36,352 nt of DNA from an uncultured Alphaproteobacteria bacterium (GTDB lineage Bacteria > Pseudomonadota > Alphaproteobacteria > UBA8366 > JADFVY01): NCBI GenBank assembly GCA_947259105.1, contig CAMYKU010000005.1, forward strand, positions 74,126-110,477. The letters run 5' to 3'. The notes below the pieces were generated by a model. It ran no database searches. It had not been told where the DNA came from and saw only the letters and a program-made list of their open reading frames with translations. Both the position numbers and the translations under genes were made by a program. Each line of letters opens with the position of its first letter. Position 1 is the first letter of the stretch. This document shows positions 8,205-15,887 of this stretch, one piece after another.

Positions 8205-8471
8205 TCGCTCCTGGACCTCCCTTCAGGTTCCGGAAGCGAAATAACGTTGCTTTCGTGTCGGGCGAAGCCGTGACACGGTCAATCGTAAGACAAGAATTAC
8301 CCAAGACTCCATGTAAATTAGCAATCTAGCAGCACGGCGGCTGTGATGAATTGATCCGAATCAATCCGTGTGCGTCCGGTTGTTCCTTCGCACGCGAAGG
8401 CCCCGATGCGGTTGTGTTGGCGCGGCGAACGGCCGGCACCGCTTAGGGAGACGGAGCGGGCGGCCGCACCC
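8205..8471. other. Intergenic region upstream of the kinase gene
   Basis: No gene seen. It holds the FNR-type promoter and a small palindrome CCTTCGC-AC-GCGAAGG (8385-8400) downstream of the flavoprotein gene. The palindrome lacks a T-tract, so a terminator role is uncertain. Confidence 0.5.
8323..8364 (-). promoter_or_regulatory. FNR/FixK-type promoter of the kinase-regulator operon
   Basis: TTGATCCGAATCAA (8351-8364) is a perfect FNR/FixK/Anr consensus dyad. On the minus strand it is followed by TAGATT (8323-8328), a good -10 hexamer. The distance between centres is 32 bp, the class II geometry (activator at about -41.5). Transcription would run into the kinase gene with a leader of about 110 nt. 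The box is downstream of the flavoprotein gene at 8472-10544, so that gene is not its target. Confidence 0.82.
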
Positions 8472-10544
8472 CTATTCGGTCAGCATCTGGGCGATCTCCC
8501 GCCGGAACGGGGGTTCGTCGAGGAGAATCTCGGTATCCAGTTCGCGCGCGTAGCGATGGCCGGCATAGACCGCGGCCGCGATCAGGCCGGGCGCGAACGC
8601 GTCGCCGATGGCCGTGACGCCCTTGATTCCGGCAGCGGGCCAGTCGCCGCGGCGGGATTTCAGGTCGAGATACAGTGCCTCGTCGGGCCGGCGGGCGGTC
8701 ACCAGCACCACGGCACTGCAGGCGAGTTCGTCCGCACGGCCGGTGTAGACGCAGGCGGTTTCCACGCCGCCCGACAGGATCCTGCCGACCGCGCGGTGCG
8801 GGACGATGCGGACGCCCCGCTCCAGCAGGCACGTCTGGATGGCGGCCTGCTCCAGCGTATTCCGGGTCCAGTTGGCGGCTTCCGCCGCCGGTGTCACCAG
8901 TGATACCGAGCAGCCGCTGTCGGCAAGAAGCTCCGCCAGCACGCTGCCCATGTAGTAATGGTCGTCGTCGAAGACCACGACCGGCCCGGTGGGCCGTGCG
9001 CCGTCCATCAGGTCGTCGGGCGTCAGCACGGCCGGGCCGTCCTCAATCGGGATCGCGGCCTGGTGGAACCGTGCGATACCGTCGCGCCGCCAGCGCGCGC
9101 CGGTTGCCACAGCGACATGCTCGAAGCCGAATTCCAATACCTGGTCGGCGGCCAGCGCGCTGTCGTAGAACACCTCCACATTCGGCAGATCGTTGAGCTG
9201 CTGCAGCCGGTAGTCGCGCACCCGCGCCCAGGCGGCAAGGCCCGGCAGCCGGGATTCCCGGGTAACCCGGCCGCCCGGCTCCTGCCCGGCTTCGGCCAGG
9301 GTGACGGCATAGCCGCGCCTGCCCAGCGCCCGGGCGGCCTCCAGCCCGGCGGGACCGGCGCCGATCACCAGCACGCGGCTGTCAGACCCCTTCCTGGGGA
9401 TGCGCTCCGGATGCCAGCCGCGCCGCCACTCCTCGCCCATCGTCGGGTTCTGGGTGCAGCGGATCGGCGACATCGTCATGTCGCCAGTGATGCAGATGTT
9501 GCAGCCGATGCACTCGCGGATCTCGTCGGTCCGCCCCTCGTCGATCTTGCGCGGCAGGAACGGATCGGCGATCGACGGCCGCGCCGCGCCGATCAAATCG
9601 AGCACACCCTTGCGCACCATGGCCGCCATCGCGTCCGGCGAGGTGAAGCGGCCGACGCCGACCACGGGCTTCGAGGTGATCGATTTCACGTTCGTAACGA
9701 ACGGCTGCTGGGCGCCTTCCCCGGCGAAGCGGGACGTGCGGGAATCGTTGTCCCAGCCGCTGAGCGTCAGGTCCCACAGGTCCGGCAACTCGGCCATCAG
9801 CGCGATCACGTCCTCGACCTCTTCGCGGTGCAGGCCGGCCTCGCCCAGCATCTCATCCATGCTGATGCGCACGGCGACGGCGCAACCATCGCCCACCGCG
9901 TCCCCGGTGTCCTCGATCAGTTCGCGCAGCAGCCGGGCGCGGTTCTCGAGGCTGCCGCCATATTCGTCGGTGCGGCTGTTGTAGCGGCGCGACAGGAAAT
10001 GCTGCGGCGCGCCGAAGCCGTGCGCCGCATAGACATAGACGATGTCGAATCCGGCCCGCTTCGCGCGCAGCGCCGCGTTGCGGTGCCAGCGGCGCAGGTT
10101 CCCGATATCCTCCTTGTCCATGGCGCGGGCCTGGACCGGGTCGTTGGTGAAGGTGACGATCGGCAGGTGCGATGGGCCCATCGGGATTTCGCGGGTCAGG
10201 AAATTCGGCCCGTTCATGCCGTTGTAGGCAAGCTCGATACCGGCCAGGGCGCCCTCCGCATGCACCGCCTCGCACATCGCCACGAGCGGCGGCAGGTCGC
10301 GGTCGTCCCACAGGCGGATTTCGATGAACGGCGTGATCTCGGAAGTGTGGTGGATTTCCGCCTGTTCGGTGCAGACCACGCCCCAGCCGCCTTCCGCCTT
10401 GATACGCCGCAATTCGACCATGCCCGACGGATCGCGGTACCCCATGCCATTGCAGTGCGGCACCTGGTAGAAGCGGTTCGGCGCCGTCACCGGGCCGATC
10501 TGCACCGGCTCGAAGAGAATGTCGTATTGCGGATCGCGGCCCAT
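8472..10544 (-). CDS. Trimethylamine/dimethylamine dehydrogenase-family Fe-S flavoprotein
   Basis: A 690-residue protein collinear with trimethylamine dehydrogenase: an FMN-binding TIM barrel (about 1-340), a [4Fe-4S] site (CIGCNIC followed by a cysteine 11 residues later) and an ADP/NAD-type C-terminal half (GAGPAGLEAARAL). The cysteine forming 6-S-cysteinyl-FMN (Cys30 in mature TMADH numbering) is kept in RFYQVPHC. In the amine-binding bowl, Tyr60 is Gln (as I recall for dimethylamine dehydrogenase), Ser74 is Glu and Trp105 is Ala, so neither textbook substrate is assured. It probably oxidatively demethylates some N-methylated amine or amino acid and passes electrons to ETF. The start 10544 has GGGAGG just upstream; a frame extension to 10583 lacks this. 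Confidence 0.83.
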   Translation of the reverse strand: MGRDPQYDILFEPVQIGPVTAPNRFYQVPHCNGMGYRDPSGMVELRRIKAEGGWGVVCTEQAEIHHTSEITPFIEIRLWDDRDLPPLVAMCEAVHAEGALAGIELAYNGMNGPNFLTREIPMGPSHLPIVTFTNDPVQARAMDKEDIGNLRRWHRNAALRAKRAGFDIVYVYAAHGFGAPQHFLSRRYNSRTDEYGGSLENRARLLRELIEDTGDAVGDGCAVAVRISMDEMLGEAGLHREEVEDVIALMAELPDLWDLTLSGWDNDSRTSRFAGEGAQQPFVTNVKSITSKPVVGVGRFTSPDAMAAMVRKGVLDLIGAARPSIADPFLPRKIDEGRTDEIRECIGCNICITGDMTMSPIRCTQNPTMGEEWRRGWHPERIPRKGSDSRVLVIGAGPAGLEAARALGRRGYAVTLAEAGQEPGGRVTRESRLPGLAAWARVRDYRLQQLNDLPNVEVFYDSALAADQVLEFGFEHVAVATGARWRRDGIARFHQAAIPIEDGPAVLTPDDLMDGARPTGPVVVFDDDHYYMGSVLAELLADSGCSVSLVTPAAEAANWTRNTLEQAAIQTCLLERGVRIVPHRAVGRILSGGVETACVYTGRADELACSAVVLVTARRPDEALYLDLKSRRGDWPAAGIKGVTAIGDAFAPGLIAAAVYAGHRYARELDTEILLDEPPFRREIAQMLTE

Positions 10545-10590
10545 ATGTCCTCCCTGCTGTCTTACCGTCTTTGCGCCGCACACGGCATTA

Positions 10591-10617
10591 CGCCCGGCTC
10601 CGATATAGAGCCGGGCG
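10591..10617 (-). terminator. GC-rich stem-loop after the DUF1641 gene
   Basis: A perfect 10-bp inverted repeat CGCCCGGCTC / GAGCCGGGCG with a 7-nt loop, in the gap between the DUF1641 gene and the amine dehydrogenase-like gene. It lacks a T-run, so it may end transcription weakly or act as a 3' stabiliser of the sulfur operon. Confidence 0.55.
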
Positions 10618-10645
10618 CACGCCGTCTTGCCAAGGGAAAACGAAT

Positions 10646-11206
10646 CTAGTCGCAGCAGCGTTTCTGCAGGTTCGCCGCGAGGCTCAGCAGGAACATCAAA
10701 CTCTTCTGCGATTCCGGCTTCGACAATAGCGAGAAGGTTGAAAGTACGCCGCCCCTGGGTTTGGCATCCTTGGTTTCCCTGACGGCGTCCTCCATGGCGC
10801 TGGTGGCGCCTTCGGCGAGCCGGGAGAGATTGTCGCTGCCCAGCGTGTTCACCATTTGCTCGAAGAAAGCGAACAACCGGTCGACGATATTGTCGGTCGA
10901 CGCCGATTTGGACGCGTGCATGATCGCCACGAGGTCGAACAGGGTATCCAGCGCCCCGATCCGGTGCAATTCCGTGAGCCGGTCCAGCGCGGTATGGATT
11001 GCGTCCCTGGTCGTCTCGTCATTGAGGCGATCTAGCACCTCCAGCGCGTTCGAACCGGTTTCGGCGATCCGCTCGACCATTGAATCGGTCATCGCCTCGC
11101 GGGCCGCGAGGATCAATCGTGCGGTCTCGTCCTCGGGCATGTTTACCACGACTTTTGGTTTGGCGGCCTGCACCTTTGGTTTGGCGGCCTGTGCTTGTTC
11201 TGCCAT
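10646..11206 (-). CDS. DUF1641 family protein
   Basis: A 186-residue, helix-rich soluble protein of the DUF1641 type, a family often found beside sulfide:quinone oxidoreductase-like genes, as here. No catalytic motif is visible; two adjacent cysteines lie near the C-terminus (KRCCD). The N-terminus carries a tandem duplicate of QAAKPKV from a 21-bp repeat at 11154-11191. It follows the SQR-like gene by 12 bp and is last in the DsrE-TusA-SQR operon. Its role is unknown; scaffold or partner of the flavoprotein is a guess from context. Confidence 0.75.
   Translation of the reverse strand: MAEQAQAAKPKVQAAKPKVVVNMPEDETARLILAAREAMTDSMVERIAETGSNALEVLDRLNDETTRDAIHTALDRLTELHRIGALDTLFDLVAIMHASKSASTDNIVDRLFAFFEQMVNTLGSDNLSRLAEGATSAMEDAVRETKDAKPRGGVLSTFSLLSKPESQKSLMFLLSLAANLQKRCCD
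11154..11191 (-). repeat. 21-bp tandem duplication in the DUF1641 gene
   Basis: TTTGGTTTGGCGGCCTG occurs twice with a period of 21 bp, duplicating seven residues in the basic N-terminal tail. It is in frame and looks recent because the copies are identical over 17 bases. Confidence 0.85.
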
Positions 11207-11218
11207 GCGACCGTCCCC

Positions 11219-12358
11219 CTACAGAAGTCCACGGGCGGACAGCCAGTACAACCGGTTGTACGCCAGCTTGAACCAGTGCAGCATCTGCGACGGCGGTCCC
11301 GGATTCGGCGGCGTGGTGTAGTTGAACCACACATAGGTTCCGGTGGTCATGCCGGTCTCGACGAAACAGAACACCTTGCCGTCGTAATTGCGGGCCCATT
11401 GACCTTCCGTCACCAGCGAGGCCAGATTGTCGATGATCGTGTCGGCCTCGAAATGGGCGGTGGAGCCGGCCTTCGAGATCGGGATGTTGGTGGTGTCGCC
11501 GACCACGAAGACATTTGTCGATCCTTCGCGCAGCAGCTTTTCCTTGTCGGTCGGCACCCAGCCGCCGGCCCCCAGGTCGGAGTCCAGGATGACCTGCGAG
11601 CCCGAATGCGGCGGGATCGTAACCAACAGGTCGTAGGGCAGGGTCGAGCCTTCCTCGGAGGTGATGGTCTTGGCCGCCGGGTCGACTTCCTTGGTGTTGA
11701 AGAAGGTCTCGGACTTGATGCCGTATTTGTCGAACTCCGGCACCGTCCAGTGGGCTACCGGCTCCAGCGCGTGCAATCGGCCGATCGGGTAGGTGTAGGT
11801 GATCTCGGTCTTGTCCTTCAGGCCCCGTTCCTTCAGGTAGTCGTGTAGCATGAAGGTAATTTCCAGCGGCGCCACCGGGCACTTGTGCGGCGCGTTGACA
11901 TTGACCACGATCTTGCCGCCTTCGAAGTCGCGCAGTGCGTCGCGCATCTTGCGGGCGCCGTCCAGGTCGTAGAACCAGTGTGCGCCTTCCTCCATGCCCG
12001 GGATTGTTTCCGGCCGGATGCGCGAACCGGTGGCGATGACGACATAGTCGTAGTCGTAACTCTTGCCGGATTCGCATGTAACGCGGTTGTTCTCGACATC
12101 GATGTTGGTGGCGGCATCGATAACGAAGGTCACCCGGCGGTCCAGCACCTTGCGCTGGTCGCGGTACAGTTCGGCCTCGCGGAACCGGCCGAACGGCAGG
12201 TACAGCAGCCCCGGCTGATACAGGTGCTTGTCGGAATTGCCGATCATGGTGATGCGGACCTCGCCAGACCGCAACTCGTCGCCGAGTTGCCGGCACAAGC
12301 CGTTGCCCACGATGGTGCCGGCGAGACCCCCGCCGACGATCACGATATGTTTAGCCAT
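11219..12358 (-). CDS. Sulfide:quinone oxidoreductase-like FAD protein
   Basis: A 379-residue flavoprotein. The N-terminal GGGLAGTIVG binds FAD, VVIATGSRIRP and FVVGDTTNIPISKAGS are the family's later FAD-contacting motifs, and the C-terminus has an amphipathic aromatic helix (about 358-379) suited to membrane attachment. C160 (in HKCPVAP) and C331 (in VFCFVETG) are candidates for the redox cysteine pair that holds polysulfide in SQRs. It would oxidise sulfide or a persulfide and reduce quinone. Neighbours TusA-like and DsrE-like sulfur carriers support a sulfur substrate. It is not a classic type I SQR by sequence, and another persulfide or thiol-linked quinone reductase is possible. Start 12358 follows GGGAGG by a normal spacer. 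Confidence 0.78.
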   Translation of the reverse strand: MAKHIVIVGGGLAGTIVGNGLCRQLGDELRSGEVRITMIGNSDKHLYQPGLLYLPFGRFREAELYRDQRKVLDRRVTFVIDAATNIDVENNRVTCESGKSYDYDYVVIATGSRIRPETIPGMEEGAHWFYDLDGARKMRDALRDFEGGKIVVNVNAPHKCPVAPLEITFMLHDYLKERGLKDKTEITYTYPIGRLHALEPVAHWTVPEFDKYGIKSETFFNTKEVDPAAKTITSEEGSTLPYDLLVTIPPHSGSQVILDSDLGAGGWVPTDKEKLLREGSTNVFVVGDTTNIPISKAGSTAHFEADTIIDNLASLVTEGQWARNYDGKVFCFVETGMTTGTYVWFNYTTPPNPGPPSQMLHWFKLAYNRLYWLSARGLL

Positions 12359-12427
12359 TGTATTATTCCTCCCTGTTAAGGCCGGCGTTTGTTTTCCCAC
12401 GCCCTCTCTTTCTCGCCGATTTACGCC

Positions 12428-12658
12428 TTATTTTGCTTTCCGGATGACAATGCTGTCGTAGCCTTCGCAGGACTCCACGCCGACCATCTCGTGACCGACC
12501 TTGGCAACCCATTCCGGGATGTCCTTGGCCGATCCCTTGTCGGAAGACCAGACTTCGATTTCATCGCCCACCTCTATAAGTTTGAGTCCGGCGATCAGCT
12601 CCATCAGCGGGCCGGGACAGAAGGCGCCCCGGGCATCGATCTTGGTGCGTTGGGCCAT
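12428..12658 (-). CDS. TusA-family sulfur carrier protein
   Basis: A 76-residue protein with the CPGPLMEL motif (cysteine at residue 14), the persulfide-carrying CPxP site of TusA/SirA proteins. A second cysteine lies near residue 64. In sulfur-oxidising clusters such proteins pass sulfane sulfur between DsrE-type proteins and oxidising enzymes. It lies between the DsrE-like and SQR-like genes, so it probably relays sulfur in that pathway and not in tRNA thiolation. No distinct regulatory signal lies in the 69-bp gap to the SQR-like gene. Confidence 0.85.
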   Translation of the reverse strand: MAQRTKIDARGAFCPGPLMELIAGLKLIEVGDEIEVWSSDKGSAKDIPEWVAKVGHEMVGVESCEGYDSIVIRKAK

Positions 12659-12684
12659 CTTTCCGTATTCTCCAGTTGCGGCGT

Positions 12685-13083
12685 CTAAAGCGTAACGAAC
12701 TGTCCGCCCTCGGCGTCGGACAGAAACTTGGTCAGGCCGAGCGCGTCATCGAACAGACCGTCCACCAGACTGTCCTCGCTCCAGCCCGTGATATCGAGCG
12801 CCATCGAGCAGACGTACATCTTCAGGTCACCGAGCATCCGGCCCTGCTCGAAGAGCTGCATCGCATCGGGCGCCCCCTTCTCGAGGAGTTGGCGGGAAAA
12901 TGCGCCACCGCTGTAGCGCTGGCCAGGCGGGGCGTCTTTCGCGAACGCAGAGAGCGCATTCATGCTGACGAACACATGGACCGTCCGGTCGGATACCGCG
13001 CCGACCGAAGCCATCATGGCCGCCATCTGTATCTTCTCGTGTTCTCCGGAACACAACAGAATGAACAGGGGTTGCGATGTCAT
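12685..13083 (-). CDS. DsrE-family sulfurtransferase-like protein
   Basis: A 132-residue DsrE/F-like fold protein. C11 lies in the first strand (FILLCSGEHEK) and another cysteine lies in KMYVCSMALD, the position of the persulfide cysteine in DsrE-type proteins. It should bind or transfer sulfane sulfur with the TusA-like protein encoded 26 bp downstream. First gene of the four-gene sulfur unit, with a palindrome 30-53 bp upstream of the ATG. Which DsrE subgroup it belongs to cannot be told without alignment. The ribosome-binding site before ATG 13083 is weak. Confidence 0.78.
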   Translation of the reverse strand: MTSQPLFILLCSGEHEKIQMAAMMASVGAVSDRTVHVFVSMNALSAFAKDAPPGQRYSGGAFSRQLLEKGAPDAMQLFEQGRMLGDLKMYVCSMALDITGWSEDSLVDGLFDDALGLTKFLSDAEGGQFVTL

Positions 13084-13112
13084 TGGTTAACTCGCTCATT
13101 TGCAAGCGCTCA

Positions 13113-13136
13113 TTTTACGCAAATTTCTGCGTAAAA
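13113..13136. promoter_or_regulatory. Perfect palindrome upstream of the DsrE gene
   Basis: TTTTACGCA-AATTTC-TGCGTAAAA, 9-bp perfect arms, 30-53 bp before the DsrE-like start. AT-rich symmetry and position fit an operator, for example for an ArsR-type persulfide sensor, but no regulator gene of that type is nearby. It could instead add to transcription termination after korB, since a T-run lies close by. Confidence 0.45.
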
Positions 13137-13142
13137 AGGAAA

Positions 13143-13168
13143 TAAAAAATTCCGCAGCCCTCCCGGGC
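13143..13168 (-). terminator. Possible terminator after korB
   Basis: On the minus strand a short GC stem (GCCCGGGAGGGC, plus-strand about 13157-13168) is followed by GGAATTTTTTATTT. Stem is short but the T-run is good. It would separate the korAB transcript from the sulfur unit starting at 13083. Confidence 0.4.
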
Positions 13169-13179
13169 CATACGCGAGG

Positions 13180-14073
13180 CTATTTTTTTCGTGCGGCTTT
13201 CGTCTTGCCGGCCGGCCGGCCGGTCGCCCGTGCCGCGACGTCGGCGAAGCCGTCACCCAGGGTCGGGCGCGTCTCGCTGAAGAACAGGCCCAGCGCCGGT
13301 GCGGCGGTGCGTGCGGCCTGCTCCATCGCCGCCATGCGGTCCGCCGGATCGTGGTCCGGCGGCAGGTCGCGCACCCGCACGTCCAGGTTGGAGTAGGTCA
13401 TCTCCGTCTTGTCGAAGGTCACGCAGGGCGAGAGGATATGCAGGTAGGAGAAACCGCGATGGGCGATCGCCTCCACGATCATGTCGGCCAGATGGTGCGG
13501 CCGGCCCGCATAGGCCTGACCGACCCAGCCGGCCCCGTAGGACAGCAGCATCATCAGCGGGTTCAGCGGCTGGTCATGGCTTTCGTACGGCGTCGAAGGC
13601 GTCACGAACCCCTGGACCGAAGTCGGCGAGGTCTGGCCCTTGGTCAGCCCGTAGACGCCGTTGTCGAAGACCATATAGGTGATGTCCACATTGCGCCGCG
13701 CCGCGTGGGGGATATGGCCGCCTCCGATCGCGAAGGCGTCGCCGTCGCCTCCCACCGCGATTACCGTCAGCTTTTCGTTGGCTACCTTGACGCCGGTGGC
13801 GACCGGCAGGGTGCGGCCGTGCAGGGTGTGCAGGCCATAGGTGTCCATAAAGAAGGGGAAGCGCGACGCGCAGCCGATTCCCGAGACGATGACGGCGTCC
13901 TTGAGTGCGACCTCGAGGCGGTTCAATGCCGCCGCGACGCCTTCCGCGACGCTGAAATAACCGCATCCCGGGCACCAGGTCGGCAGCGAGCGCGAACGAT
14001 ACTGCAGATGCCCGTCGCCGCGGACCTGCTTGAGCTTGTCTTCGAGATAGACGGGTTTGAGCAGTTCGGTCAT
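13180..14073 (-). CDS. korB: 2-oxoacid:acceptor oxidoreductase, beta subunit (KorB-like)
   Basis: A 297-residue thiamine-diphosphate subunit. WCPGCGY (near residue 33) with later cysteines can hold a [4Fe-4S] cluster, and GDGD with a downstream N (about 116-145) is the TPP/Mg motif. With the alpha subunit it converts a 2-oxoacid and CoA to acyl-CoA and CO2 with ferredoxin as acceptor; 2-oxoglutarate is the likeliest substrate for this two-subunit type, but pyruvate is possible. A lysine/arginine-rich tail of about 25 residues ends the protein. It follows the alpha gene by 17 bp. The three upstream redox genes probably connect its electrons to NAD(P)H. Confidence 0.85.
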   Translation of the reverse strand: MTELLKPVYLEDKLKQVRGDGHLQYRSRSLPTWCPGCGYFSVAEGVAAALNRLEVALKDAVIVSGIGCASRFPFFMDTYGLHTLHGRTLPVATGVKVANEKLTVIAVGGDGDAFAIGGGHIPHAARRNVDITYMVFDNGVYGLTKGQTSPTSVQGFVTPSTPYESHDQPLNPLMMLLSYGAGWVGQAYAGRPHHLADMIVEAIAHRGFSYLHILSPCVTFDKTEMTYSNLDVRVRDLPPDHDPADRMAAMEQAARTAAPALGLFFSETRPTLGDGFADVAARATGRPAGKTKAARKK

Positions 14074-14090
14074 GGTCTCCCTCCCGCGCC

Positions 14091-15884
14091 TCAGGCGGCC
14101 TTGGCCTGGGCAAGCCGGCGGATTTCCGCCAGGATTTCTTCAACCTGCATCGGCGCCCCCGTGACCCTGTTGAGCCGCGTCACCGGCCGGCCGAGGGCGC
14201 CGGAGATCAGGTTCGCGAGTTGTCCCTCGTAATTGAGCTCGGGCACCAGCACGGCGCCGCAATCATCCATGAACGAGACGATCTGCTGTTCCGGCAGGGG
14301 CGACAGCATGACCACCTTCATTGCCGAACAGCGGATGCCGGCCGCCTGGGCCGCGAACATCGCCTCGAGGATTTCGCCGAATGTCGAACCCCATCCCAGT
14401 ATACCGACATCGACGGGTCCCTCGTCGCCGAAGCGCTTGCAGATCGTGAAGTCGGGATGGGTCAGCGCGGCCTTGAGTTTCTCGTGGCGCTTGGCGCTCA
14501 TCGCCATGTGGTTTTCCGGCAGGTCGCTGGGCTTGCCGAACTCGCTGTGTTCCAGCCCCGTCACCGTATGCATGCCACCCTCGTCGCCGGGAACGGCGCG
14601 CGGGCTGACATGGTCGTCCGTCTTCTGGTAGCGCTGGTAGGCGCCCTCGCCGCGCCACGCGTCCAGCCCCTTGTTCATACTGGGGGCAAAGGGGTTCTTG
14701 GCCGGCGGCACGACTGTTTCATAGCGGTTGGACAGGTACAGATCGAGCAGCACGACGACCGGCGTCTGGTATTTTTCCGCCATCTCGAAGGCCTTGCCGG
14801 CGGTACGATAGCAGCCGTCGACGTTGGTCGGCGCCAGCACGATCCGTTGCGCGTCCCCGGCGCCGCCGAACACCGCGATGTTGAGATCGGACTGTTCGGT
14901 CTTCGTCGGCAGACCGGTCGACGGGCCGCCGCGCTGGCTTACGAACACCACCGAAGGGATTTCCCCCATGACGCCGAGCCCCAGCATCTCGGCCATCAGC
15001 GCAAGGCCGGGGCCCGAGGTCGCCGTCGCCGCGCGCGCACCGGTGTAGCCGGCGCCGATGGTGGCCGAGATCGCCGAGATCTCGTCTTCGGTCTGCAGGA
15101 CGCGGCCGCCATGCTTCGGCAGTTCCGCCGCGAGCCGCTCGAGGATCGTGGTGGCCGGCGTTATCGGATAGCCGAAGAACGTGTCGAGCCCGGCATCCAT
15201 GCAGCCGCGCACGATGGCGCCGTTGCCGGTCATCATGGTCGCGGTCTCGCCTTCGCGCGCATGGACGGGTTCACCGAGGCTCCCCTGATCCAGTTTGAAG
15301 ACGGTTTTGCCGACCTCGTATGCGGCGTCGAACGCGGCGGTGTTGCTGGTCGTCACGATCGCCGCCTTGCTGCGGAACTTGTCCGCGATCACGTCGCGGA
15401 AGGCCTGCGGGTCGATGTCGTAGAGTCCGGCGAGATAGCCCAGGACCACTATATTGCGCGAGCGGGCCGCGTTGGTCGCCCGTTCCGAAATCTCCCGCTG
15501 GTTCAGGCCGTAGGGCAGCTGGGTCGGCCGTATATGCGCCGTGATGTGGCCGCCTTCGGGCTGCCGCGCGATCGGCGACGCCTCGTAGATGACGGCGCCG
15601 AAGTCGCAGACTTCACCGACATGCGGGATCGCATAGCTGTCGTCGAGCGAAACCAGCACGTCCGAATGGCGCTTCAGGGAATACGCCTGTTCCGTGGTCA
15701 CGCGCACCCGCGAGATGCATTTGCCGAAACCCCGGATTTCGGCGGGATAGATGTCGAAGGCGATGACCTTGTACCCGAGCCCCGCCATGGCGCGTTTCAG
15801 GATGTCGCCCGCAGCGATGGTGCCATCTCCCGCCGAGCCGATAACGGCGAACTGGATGTCCGTGCTCTCGCGTTGCTCCGCCAT
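14091..15884 (-). CDS. korA: 2-oxoacid:acceptor oxidoreductase, fused gamma-alpha subunit (KorA-like)
   Basis: A 597-residue protein. Residues about 10-190 are the gamma domain (IGSAGDGTIAAGDIL), and about 215-590 are the pyrimidine-binding alpha domains with FFGYPITPATTI. The gamma-alpha fusion is standard for KorA of the two-subunit enzymes. It pairs with the beta subunit encoded next. The stop of the upstream FAD protein gene is 3 bp before its start, so they are one transcript. Oxygen tolerance or direction (oxidative or reductive) cannot be told from sequence. No ferredoxin gene of its own is in the cluster; the Fe-S flavoprotein at 16920-18737 may serve. Confidence 0.87.
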   Translation of the reverse strand: MAEQRESTDIQFAVIGSAGDGTIAAGDILKRAMAGLGYKVIAFDIYPAEIRGFGKCISRVRVTTEQAYSLKRHSDVLVSLDDSYAIPHVGEVCDFGAVIYEASPIARQPEGGHITAHIRPTQLPYGLNQREISERATNAARSRNIVVLGYLAGLYDIDPQAFRDVIADKFRSKAAIVTTSNTAAFDAAYEVGKTVFKLDQGSLGEPVHAREGETATMMTGNGAIVRGCMDAGLDTFFGYPITPATTILERLAAELPKHGGRVLQTEDEISAISATIGAGYTGARAATATSGPGLALMAEMLGLGVMGEIPSVVFVSQRGGPSTGLPTKTEQSDLNIAVFGGAGDAQRIVLAPTNVDGCYRTAGKAFEMAEKYQTPVVVLLDLYLSNRYETVVPPAKNPFAPSMNKGLDAWRGEGAYQRYQKTDDHVSPRAVPGDEGGMHTVTGLEHSEFGKPSDLPENHMAMSAKRHEKLKAALTHPDFTICKRFGDEGPVDVGILGWGSTFGEILEAMFAAQAAGIRCSAMKVVMLSPLPEQQIVSFMDDCGAVLVPELNYEGQLANLISGALGRPVTRLNRVTGAPMQVEEILAEIRRLAQAKAA

Positions 15885-15887
15885 GGT

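Noticed and set aside
8385..8400. Palindrome CCTTCGC-AC-GCGAAGG as terminator of the amine dehydrogenase-like gene
   Set aside because: The loop is only 2 nt and no T-run follows; kept only as a note in the intergenic entry.
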